Of a stretch of 15,521 bases of DNA, positions 1 through 6,334 are shown piece by piece. Positions within the stretch are counted from its first letter, which is position 1. The number at the start of each line of letters is the position of its first letter. The stretch lies in contig JACMLA010000531.1 of NCBI GenBank assembly GCA_014379815.1, forward strand, positions 1 through 15,521. The letters are read 5' to 3'. The notes beneath the pieces were generated by a model that worked only from the letters and a program-made list of their open reading frames with translations, did no database searches and had not been told where the DNA came from. The translations under genes were made by a program, and so were the position numbers. This DNA comes from Bryobacteraceae bacterium (GTDB taxonomy: Bacteria; Acidobacteriota; Terriglobia; Bryobacterales; Bryobacteraceae).

Positions 1-941
1 ACCATAACCGCCATCCAGTAAGGCAGGTGCGAGATGCCGAAATTCGGCAGGACCATGCGCGGATCGGTAACTGACTGCAGGGTGCCAATAGCGGCGAGTC
101 CTATGAGCGAGGCGCACGCACCGATCACGAGCGTAAGCCCGCCTGCGTAGTAACAGGCGCGGCTTGCGGTTTCCGGAGACTTTGCGGCGAACACACGCTC
201 CATGAAGTCCAGGGCCATGGTGTTGCCGAGGGCGAGCGAGATCAGCCCGGCCCAGTTAGGCAGTGCGCCTGCGCTGAGATTGGTGAGCCCTGTCAAATCG
301 ATTTTGGCAGCAGGCACAGCGGACATGATACTGCCAAGGCCCTGGGTCCATATCAACCACGCTGCGGAGGCTACAAAGCCGACGAGCGCGACGTGGATTT
401 GAAAGAAGTCGGTCCAGATTGCGGAATATAGGCCGCCTGCAATCGTGTAGGCGACGATCACTGACGCTGCGATGATTAGCGCCGTTCCGTAGTTGATTCC
501 GCTGACAACGGAAAGAATCCACGCAACTGCGGAGAGATTGCCTGCAATGACAACACTGAAGCAGATCACGGTGAGGCCCGACACCAGCGCTTCGGTAGCT
601 TTACCGTAGCGTCGATAAAAAAACTCGGGGAGCGTAAGCAGGTTCATGCGGTTCAGGGGTGCCGCGAGAAACCGGCCAACGATGAACAGGCTGATAGACA
701 GGCCTAAGGGGATGATCATCCCGCTCCAGATACCCGTACTCCACGTAAGACTGGTGTTGCCCAGAGTTGCGTTGCCATCGACGGCTTGTGCGAGGAGTGC
801 TGTGCCGATCACGAAGAACGGCATGGACTTGCCGCACACGGTAAAACGCTCACTGGAGCCGCGTACTTGTGTCCATGTATAAAGTCCCACTGCCAGGGAC
901 AGGGCCATAAAAAGAACAACAGGCCAGAACATTGCCGTCAT
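1..941 (-). CDS. Sodium:solute symporter (SSS family), partial; candidate guanidine/urea importer
   Basis: An integral inner-membrane transporter cut off by the left edge; 313 codons of the N-terminal part are visible and no stop is reached. The start is ATG at 941-939, with a GAGG-type ribosome site about 10 bases upstream. The frame is open and strongly hydrophobic, with roughly eight membrane segments by eye (about residues 4-21, 40-58, 70-92, 118-140, 150-168, 182-199, 228-246, 264-287). Family hallmarks are LPEFFYRRYG near 104-113 and GGLYSAIWTDFFQ at 169-181, the SSS 'GGL-x-A-x-x-TD-x-x-Q' signature, plus the ERVFAAKS loop near 248-255. SSS proteins use a sodium gradient to import small solutes; the eukaryotic urea permease DUR3 belongs here. 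The gene diverges from the carboxylase operon, so its cargo is probably urea, guanidine or a related compound. That substrate is inference from position only. The Na+-site residues of the later helices are off the window. Confidence 0.88.
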   Translation of the reverse strand, partial: MTAMFWPVVLFMALSLAVGLYTWTQVRGSSERFTVCGKSMPFFVIGTALLAQAVDGNATLGNTSLTWSTGIWSGMIIPLGLSISLFIVGRFLAAPLNRMNLLTLPEFFYRRYGKATEALVSGLTVICFSVVIAGNLSAVAWILSVVSGINYGTALIIAASVIVAYTIAGGLYSAIWTDFFQIHVALVGFVASAAWLIWTQGLGSIMSAVPAAKIDLTGLTNLSAGALPNWAGLISLALGNTMALDFMERVFAAKSPETASRACYYAGGLTLVIGACASLIGLAAIGTLQSVTDPRMVLPNFGISHLPYWMAVM

Positions 942-1040
942 TGCAGAATTTCCTCACCAGATTTTGAATGTGCGCTCGGTCAAGGGCGCGGCTCCGACGA
1001 GGAGATCCGATCTTCGGCGTGGAGGGTTCCACCAGGGAAC

Positions 1041-1068
1041 GTTGTGTGGGAAGACGGGAACCCACAAC
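1041..1068. repeat. Inverted repeat / hairpin upstream of the symporter
   Basis: GTTG-tg-TGGG at 1041-1050 can pair with CCCACAAC at 1061-1068, giving an 8-bp stem with a 2-base bulge and a 10-base loop (AAGACGGGAA). A smaller repeat, GTTCC (1026-1030) with GGAAC (1036-1040), lies just before it. The pair sits about 100 bases upstream of the symporter start. It could be an operator or an RNA structure; there is no T-run, so it is not a standard terminator. Confidence 0.45.
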
Positions 1069-1156
1069 TCATTGTAATGTTAGCCGGAAACAGCCTGGTT
1101 CACTTTTTCTTATCCACATCATTCAAAGAATTGAATCCGGCATGACCTGCTTTCTG

Positions 1157-1186
1157 TTGCTCCGGCGCGGGCTGACTGCGTATAGT
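1157..1186 (+). promoter_or_regulatory. Candidate sigma-70-type promoter of the carboxylase operon
   Basis: TTGCTC at 1157-1162 (-35-like, first three bases match) is followed after 18 bases by TATAGT at 1181-1186 (-10-like, 5 of 6 matches to TATAAT). Transcription would begin near 1193, leaving a leader of about 114 bases before the first start codon at 1307. The -10 lies inside the dyad 1176-1198, where a bound repressor would block the promoter. Found by eye only. Confidence 0.4.
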
Positions 1187-1198
1187 CGAGCTATGCAG
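1176..1198. promoter_or_regulatory. Operator-like dyad over the -10 box
   Basis: CTGC-gt-ATAG (1176-1185) is mirrored by CTATGCAG (1191-1198), with a 5-base centre TCGAG. Four base pairs form on each side of a 2-base bulge. The dyad overlaps the candidate -10 box, a usual site for a repressor. No regulator gene is present in the window to match it. Confidence 0.35.
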
Positions 1199-1220
1199 CA
1201 AACTTGCGGGACGTTTGCTG
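1196..1220 (+). repeat. Perfect 8-bp inverted repeat in the presumed 5' leader
   Basis: CAGCAAAC at 1196-1203 and GTTTGCTG at 1213-1220 are exact reverse complements around the 9-base loop TTGCGGGAC. In RNA this would be a hairpin at or next to the predicted transcript start. A second hairpin, CTGCG-tt-CGCAG (1237-1248), follows. Together they make a structured leader that could carry regulation. It does not match a riboswitch class I know. Confidence 0.5.
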
Positions 1221-1236
1221 AGGTCTGCCTGTCTTC

Positions 1237-1248
1237 CTGCGTTCGCAG
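1237..1248 (+). repeat. Short leader hairpin
   Basis: CTGCG (1237-1241) pairs with CGCAG (1244-1248). Because two-base loops are tight, the likely form is a 4-bp CTGC/GCAG stem with loop GTTC. It is the second hairpin in the leader ahead of the UAAP1-type gene. Confidence 0.35.
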
Positions 1249-1306
1249 CCGATGCCTTCTTATCCAGCACGATTGGTTACCGCACAAAAAATCAGGAGCT
1301 TAGACG

Positions 1307-2035
1307 ATGCCAGCCCAGCCAACCGGTTCGGCCGTATTGTTTGAAGAGACGGTACAGCCCGGTGCCACGTGGTCGCATGTCCTGAAGCGCGGGACTGCGC
1401 TGCGAATGACAGACACAGACGGCGGTGCCAACGTCGGTGCGATTTTCTACAACTTCGAGATTCCAGCTGAGCGGTACAACATGCCAGACACGCTCAAGGC
1501 GCAACACATCGCGCGGCTAACTTCCGGCGCGGTGTTGTATTCGGACATGGGTCGTATTCTCTGTTCTGTGACGGTTGACTCGCTGGGGTGGCACGACCCG
1601 ATGGGCGGTGCCTCCAACGCGGCGCTGGTCGAGAAAAAGTACGGGCGGCGGACCTATCAGGAAGCTGGCAACGATTACTACAAGAACACGTACGACAGCT
1701 TCGTTGTGGAGCTTGGAAAGTATGGTCTGGGAGCGCGGGACCTGACTGCCAACGTAAATTTCTTCAGCAAAGTAGCGGTCGCCAGCGACGGCTCGATGCA
1801 GTTTGTTGAGGGGCATTCGCCCGCTGGTTCTTACATTGAACTACGCGCGGAGATGAACGTCCTCGCGATTCTGTGCACCTGTCAGCATCCTCTCGATCCT
1901 TACCCAGGGTATGCACCGAAGCCAGTTCACCTGCAGGTGCACCGGGTATCAGAGCCGGGTCCTGATGATCCCTGCCGTTTGTCACGGCCGGAGAATGGGC
2001 GCGGGTTCACTCTGACAGAGAGATATTTTCTTTAG
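1307..2035 (+). CDS. DUF1989 protein, UAAP1 type; probable carboxyguanidine deiminase subunit
   Basis: A 242-residue cytosolic protein, first gene of the operon. The ATG at 1307 has AGGAG at 1294-1298, 8 bases away. It belongs to the DUF1989 / urea-carboxylase-associated family (longer, about 240-residue type), shown by LGWHDPMGG (93-101), LTANVNFFSKV (146-156), SYIELRAEMNVL (175-186) and the CTCQHPLDPYPGY block from 190. Proteins of this pair were long of unknown role in 'urea' operons. Work on homologues showed that the two form a carboxyguanidine deiminase (CgdAB), which turns carboxyguanidine into allophanate and ammonia. I have not assigned A or B with certainty. Possible metal ligands are His96, Cys190, Cys192 and His194. 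The cysteine that precedes GRHD in the downstream paralogue is Leu93 here, which suggests the two copies differ in metal site or activity. The next gene starts 21 bases on. Confidence 0.85.
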   Translation: MPAQPTGSAVLFEETVQPGATWSHVLKRGTALRMTDTDGGANVGAIFYNFEIPAERYNMPDTLKAQHIARLTSGAVLYSDMGRILCSVTVDSLGWHDPMGGASNAALVEKKYGRRTYQEAGNDYYKNTYDSFVVELGKYGLGARDLTANVNFFSKVAVASDGSMQFVEGHSPAGSYIELRAEMNVLAILCTCQHPLDPYPGYAPKPVHLQVHRVSEPGPDDPCRLSRPENGRGFTLTERYFL

Positions 2036-2056
2036 CGGAACGAACGGAGACAACCG

Positions 2057-2728
2057 ATGAGTGGGATGCAGATTTTAGAAAGCCCTTTGGATTCGAAGAA
2101 CGCCGTATTCTCTGCAGAGGTGCTCGCCGGCAACCCGTGGATTGGGGAAGTGAAACAGGGGCAGACTCTGCGCATCGTCGATCTGCATGGAAATCAGGCG
2201 GTCGATACTTTGTTCTACAACGCGGAGGACTACTCGGACCGGTATAGCGCTCAGGACACAATCCGGAGTCAGGCAAACATCTATCTGACGACGGGAAGCC
2301 AGTTGATTTCTACTAAAGGCAACGTCCTGATGCGAATTGTGGCCGATACCTGCGGACGGCATGACACGCTCGGAGGGGCCTGCGCGAACGAGAGCAACAT
2401 GGTGCGTTATGCGATCGAGAAGCGCCACATGCATGCGTGTCGCAGCAGCTTTCTGAAGGCAATCGCACAGTGGCATGGTGGCATGGATACTCGGGGGCTC
2501 GATAAACGCGACATCCCGGCCAACATCAACTTTTTCATGAACGTTCCGGTTACGCCCGAAGGCCGGCTGACGTTCGAGGACGGGATCTCCGAGCCGGGCA
2601 AATACGTGGAGCTTCGCGCAGAAATGGATGTATTGGTTTTGATTAGTAATTGTCCTCAGCTGAATAATCCCTGTAATGGCTGGAACCCGACTCCTATCCA
2701 GGTGTTGTTGTGGGACGGGGCCCAGTAG
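2057..2728 (+). CDS. DUF1989 protein, UAAP2 type; probable carboxyguanidine deiminase subunit
   Basis: A 223-residue cytosolic paralogue of the preceding gene. The ATG at 2057 has GGAGA at 2046-2050. It shows the family plan: [13 protein letters not shown] (97-109), [13 protein letters not shown] (153-165), [20 protein letters not shown] (182-201) and [10 protein letters not shown] (204-213). Cys99, His102 and Cys199 are good candidates for a zinc site, and Cys109 and Cys206 are extra cysteines. By family knowledge it works with its neighbour as a carboxyguanidine deiminase that feeds allophanate to the hydrolase two genes on. The older name is urea amidolyase-associated protein. Its stop codon directly abuts the GTG start of the carboxylase gene, so translation is likely coupled. 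Function rests on family and context, not on a direct test. Confidence 0.85.
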   Translation: MSGMQILESPLDSKNAVFSAEVLAGNPWIGEVKQGQTLRIVDLHGNQAVDTLFYNAEDYSDRYSAQDTIRSQANIYLTTGSQLISTKGNVLMRIVADTCGRHDTLGGACANESNMVRYAIEKRHMHACRSSFLKAIAQWHGGMDTRGLDKRDIPANINFFMNVPVTPEGRLTFEDGISEPGKYVELRAEMDVLVLISNCPQLNNPCNGWNPTPIQVLLWDGAQ

Positions 2729-5700
2729 GTGGCAATGTTCGGCAAGGTCCTGGTTGCGAATCGTGGAGCGATTGCCTGCCGGATTCTCAGGACTCTGCGT
2801 GCAATGAATATCCGCTCAGTTGCTGTGTACTCCGAGGCCGACCGGCATTCTCTGCATGTGAGACAGGCTGATGAAGCGGTGCTCCTGGGGCCTTCGCCGG
2901 CAGCGCAAAGCTATCTGTCGTTTGATGCGTTGTTCGCAGCGGTGAAGCAAACGGGTGCGGAAGCAATCCATCCAGGGTATGGATTCTTAAGTGAGAACGC
3001 GGCATTTGCACGTGCCTGTGAGGCCAACGGTGTCGTCTTCATCGGCCCCACGCCATCGCAGATGGAAGCGTTCGGCTTGAAGCATACGGCACGAGCACTG
3101 GCAACGAAACTGGGCGTGCCCTTACTGCCGGGTACGGATTTGCTGGCGGACATTGAAGATGCCGTGAAGGCTGGTGCGCGTATCGGGTACCCGGTGATGC
3201 TAAAAAGCTCGGCGGGCGGCGGTGGGATTGGGATGCGCCTGTGCCGTTCAGAAACGGATTTGCGGGAAGCCTTCGATGCGGTGCAAAGGCTGAGTCAGGC
3301 GAACTTTGGAAATGCTGGTGTGTTCCTCGAAAAGTTCGTCGAGCAAGCACGGCATATTGAAGTGCAGATCTTTGGAGACGGGCGGGGCGGCGTTCTGTCT
3401 CTGGGGGAACGCGACTGTTCCGTGCAGAGGCGCAATCAGAAAATCATCGAAGAAACTCCTGCACCCGGTTTGCCTGATCATGTGCGCGGCGCGCTGGCCG
3501 AAGCCGCTGTAGCTCTTGGGAAGAGCGTGGCGTATGAGTCGGCAGGCACGGTCGAGTTTATCTATGACAATGCTTCGAAGGAGTTCTACTTTCTCGAAGT
3601 CAACACGCGCCTGCAGGTAGAGCATGGTGTCACCGAAGAGGTCACCGGCATCGATCTGGTGGCGTGGATGGTGCGGCAAGCCGCGAGAGAACTCGGGGAT
3701 CTGGAGGCGCTGAAGCCGAAGCACGAAGGACACTCCATTCAGGTTCGTCTGTATGCGGAGGATCCCGCAAAGAACTTTCAGCCAGGTGCCGGTCTGCTCT
3801 CGCACGTGCAGTTTTCTCCCGATGTGCGCGTGGAGACCGCGGTGGAAAGTGGAACGGAGATCAGCCCGTTCTACGACTCGATGATCGCCAAGATTATTGT
3901 GCACGGCAGGGACCGTGTTTGTGCACTGCGGGCTATGCGGTCGGCGCTGTCTGCAACCAGTGTGAGCGGGATCGAAACGAACCTGGCCTACCTCCGGCAG
4001 ATTTGCGCGAGTCAGCGCTTTGCCGAGGGAGGGGTAACCACGAACTTCGTAAACCAGGAGCCCTATGTGAGGGCAGCCATCGAGGTTCTGGAGCCCGGCA
4101 CGCAAACCACGATTCAGGATTATCCCGGGCGGCTTGGTTATTGGCACGTCGGTGTGCCGCCTTCAGGGCCGATGGATTCTCTGGCGTTCCGGATGGCGAA
4201 TCGTCTGGTTGGCAACTACAAAGATGCGCCTGGCCTGGAAATGGCTGTGTCCGGAATCTCGTTGCGATTCGAAACCGATACGGTAATCGCTTTGTGTGGC
4301 GCAGACATGGGTGCGACGCTGGATGGCTCCCCGGTGCCGTTGTGGTCTGCAGTCTCTGTTGCGAAAGGATCGGTTTTGCAGATGGGAGTAGTCGAAGGCC
4401 CAGGTGCCCGCGCCTACCTTGCTGTGCGTGGTGGATTTGCCGTGCCGGAGTATCTGAAAAGTCGCAGTACATTCATTCTGGGTAAGTTCGGCGGGCATGC
4501 AGGGAGGGTTTTGCGCGCGGGAGATGTGCTGCATATTGGATCATTCCTGAAAGGCAATCCCGCTGTCAGCACTCTGCGACCCTCCTACCCGGATGCCTGG
4601 CAGATTGGTGTGTTGTACGGTCCCCACGGTGCACCCGATTTCTTTACCGAACGAGACATCGAAACGTTCTTCTCGACTGACTGGAAGGTCCACTACAACT
4701 CGGATCGCACGGGTGTGCGCTTGATTGGACCGAAGCCGGAGTGGGCTCGTAAAGACGGCGGTGAAGCGGGTCTGCATCCTTCGAATCTTCACGACAACGC
4801 TTATGCGGTTGGCACAGTGGACTTCACCGGAGACATGCCGGTACTGCTTGGTCCTGACGGTCCAAGCCTCGGTGGATTCGTGTGTCCGGCGTCCATCGTG
4901 CAAGCCGAGCTGTGGAAGATGGGCCAGCTTCGTCCCGGCGATGTGGTGCAGTTCCGCGCAGTAACACAAGCGCAGGCTGAGGCGATGGAGCGAGCGCTGG
5001 AGAGCAGCCTTGCGACGTTGTCGACACCGTTACCGGTGCTGCCGGAAAACGCCCATGCGGAAAGTCCGCTACTCCGGAATCGAGCTGCTGATGGTGATGC
5101 ACCTGCTCTCGTTTGCCGGGCAGATTCCGACAAGTATCTTCTAATTGAGTACGGCCCCAATGTGCTGGACTTTCACCTGCGATTCCGGGTGCATGCCCTG
5201 CAGGAACGACTGCGTGCCAGCGGGCTGCCTGGGATCATCGATGTGACTCCGGGTATCCGGTCCCTGCAGATCCACTACAACAACTTCATGCTGCGGCGCG
5301 AAGATTTGTTGGCGGCCGTCGATGATGCCGAAGCCTCTTTGAAGAAACTGCCGGATGTGCGTGTGGCTTCGCGGGTGGTGCATCTGCCCCTGTCGTGGGA
5401 GGATCCGCAGACACTGCTCGCGATCCATAAGTATATGCAATCGGTGCGTCCCGATGCTCCATGGTGTCCCAGCAACATTGAATTCATCCGGCGGATCAAC
5501 GGCCTGGGGAGTGTGGACGATGTGCACCGGATTGTGTTTGACGCCAGTTACCTCGTGCTTGGTTTAGGCGATGTGTATCTGGGTGCACCGGTCGCGACTC
5601 CTGTCGACCCGCGACACAGGCTGGTGACCACGAAGTACAACCCGGCGCGTACGTGGACTCCTGAGAACGCAGTTGGCATCGGTGGCGCGTACCTTTGCGT

Positions 5701-6334
5701 GTACGGCATGGAAGGGCCTGGCGGATATCAGTTCGTGGGGCGGACCGTGCAGATGTGGAACACCTATCGCTCGACTCCGAACTTTGAGCCGGGCACTCCG
5801 TGGCTGCTCCGGTTCTTCGACCAGATTCGTTTTTATCCCGTAAGTGCGGATGAGTTGGTGGAGCAGCGCGAGGCGTTTCCCTATGGGAAGTTTGCGGTCC
5901 GCACGGAAGACACGACCTTCTCGCTTGCGGAGTACGATCGCTTTCTTGCCTCCATTTCCGGGGAGGCGGTGTCTGCGAAGGCCCGGCAGCAGCAGGCGTT
6001 TGAGGAAGAGCGGGAACGATGGGTAGCGGCAGGCTTGCAGGACTACTCGAGCGAGGTTGCCGAAGTTGCCCCTGTGACCGGGGATGGTGTGATTCCTTCG
6101 GGCTGTAGCGCAGTGCGTTCGCCAGTGACTGCGAATGTCTGGAGTGTCGGTGTCGAGCCGGGGCAGAGAGTCGAAGCCGGCGATAGATTGCTAGTTCTAG
6201 AGGCAATGAAGATGGAAGTCGCTGTCGCCGCACCCCGAGCGGGAATTGTGGAAGAACTGCGATGTGCGCCAGGCACGATGGTGCATGCGGGACAGAGTCT
6301 GCTGGTGTTGCGCTTTGCCGAGGCAGCACCATGA
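2729..6334 (+). CDS. uca: Biotin-dependent urea/guanidine carboxylase
   Basis: A complete 1201-residue multidomain cytosolic enzyme. Domains in order: biotin carboxylase with ATP-grasp fold (about 3-448; KVLVANRGAIA 6-16, glycine loop SAGGGGIG 161-168, RDCSVQRRNQK 228-238, EVNTRLQVEHG 290-300); KipA/AHS2 part of the carboxyltransferase (about 449-750; TIQDYPGRLG 461-470); KipI/AHS1 part (about 795-1010); biotinyl domain (about 1125-1195) with EAMKME and biotin-accepting Lys1161. Biotin is charged with bicarbonate using ATP and the carboxyl group is passed to urea (giving allophanate) or guanidine (giving carboxyguanidine). The two DUF1989 partners argue for guanidine. Asp702, in NFTG-like context FTGDMPV, may be the residue reported to separate guanidine (Asp) from urea (Asn) enzymes. 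GTG 2729 directly follows the previous stop and has GGGG 8 bases upstream; ATG 2735 is an alternative. No fused amidase, unlike fungal urea amidolyase. Confidence 0.95.
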   Translation: MAMFGKVLVANRGAIACRILRTLRAMNIRSVAVYSEADRHSLHVRQADEAVLLGPSPAAQSYLSFDALFAAVKQTGAEAIHPGYGFLSENAAFARACEANGVVFIGPTPSQMEAFGLKHTARALATKLGVPLLPGTDLLADIEDAVKAGARIGYPVMLKSSAGGGGIGMRLCRSETDLREAFDAVQRLSQANFGNAGVFLEKFVEQARHIEVQIFGDGRGGVLSLGERDCSVQRRNQKIIEETPAPGLPDHVRGALAEAAVALGKSVAYESAGTVEFIYDNASKEFYFLEVNTRLQVEHGVTEEVTGIDLVAWMVRQAARELGDLEALKPKHEGHSIQVRLYAEDPAKNFQPGAGLLSHVQFSPDVRVETAVESGTEISPFYDSMIAKIIVHGRDRVCALRAMRSALSATSVSGIETNLAYLRQICASQRFAEGGVTTNFVNQEPYVRAAIEVLEPGTQTTIQDYPGRLGYWHVGVPPSGPMDSLAFRMANRLVGNYKDAPGLEMAVSGISLRFETDTVIALCGADMGATLDGSPVPLWSAVSVAKGSVLQMGVVEGPGARAYLAVRGGFAVPEYLKSRSTFILGKFGGHAGRVLRAGDVLHIGSFLKGNPAVSTLRPSYPDAWQIGVLYGPHGAPDFFTERDIETFFSTDWKVHYNSDRTGVRLIGPKPEWARKDGGEAGLHPSNLHDNAYAVGTVDFTGDMPVLLGPDGPSLGGFVCPASIVQAELWKMGQLRPGDVVQFRAVTQAQAEAMERALESSLATLSTPLPVLPENAHAESPLLRNRAADGDAPALVCRADSDKYLLIEYGPNVLDFHLRFRVHALQERLRASGLPGIIDVTPGIRSLQIHYNNFMLRREDLLAAVDDAEASLKKLPDVRVASRVVHLPLSWEDPQTLLAIHKYMQSVRPDAPWCPSNIEFIRRINGLGSVDDVHRIVFDASYLVLGLGDVYLGAPVATPVDPRHRLVTTKYNPARTWTPENAVGIGGAYLCVYGMEGPGGYQFVGRTVQMWNTYRSTPNFEPGTPWLLRFFDQIRFYPVSADELVEQREAFPYGKFAVRTEDTTFSLAEYDRFLASISGEAVSAKARQQQAFEEERERWVAAGLQDYSSEVAEVAPVTGDGVIPSGCSAVRSPVTANVWSVGVEPGQRVEAGDRLLVLEAMKMEVAVAAPRAGIVEELRCAPGTMVHAGQSLLVLRFAEAAP

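Larger units (their letters stand above)
942..1306. other. Divergent intergenic region with promoter and inverted repeats
   Basis: A 365-base stretch separates the symporter from the first gene of the carboxylase operon. Short open frames inside it have no recognisable protein and no good ribosome site. It contains a candidate rightward promoter (1157-1186), an operator-like dyad (1176-1198), a perfect 8-bp inverted repeat (1196-1220), a small hairpin (1237-1248) and a further hairpin nearer the symporter (1041-1068). I looked on both strands for the ykkC guanidine-I core (a GGTCCGAGAG-like block) and did not find it. No tRNA was seen. Confidence 0.7.

Noticed and set aside
985..1062. Fragments resembling the guanidine-III riboswitch (CCGACGAGG, then AAGACGGG).
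   Set aside because: The short words are similar, but the required stem and pseudoknot partners are not in the right places, so I do not call a riboswitch.
968..1303. A 111-codon open frame in the divergent spacer.
   Set aside because: It covers the promoter and dyads, has no good ribosome site and reads as low-quality protein with no recognisable motif.
3248..4147. A 299-codon open frame opposite the carboxylase gene.
   Set aside because: It lies wholly antisense to conserved biotin carboxylase sequence; its composition is that of a shadow frame in GC-rich DNA.
6262..6330. Upstream extension of the allophanate hydrolase.
   Set aside because: It would be encoded inside the biotinyl domain of the carboxylase; ATG 6331 with the ATGA overlap is the normal operon junction.
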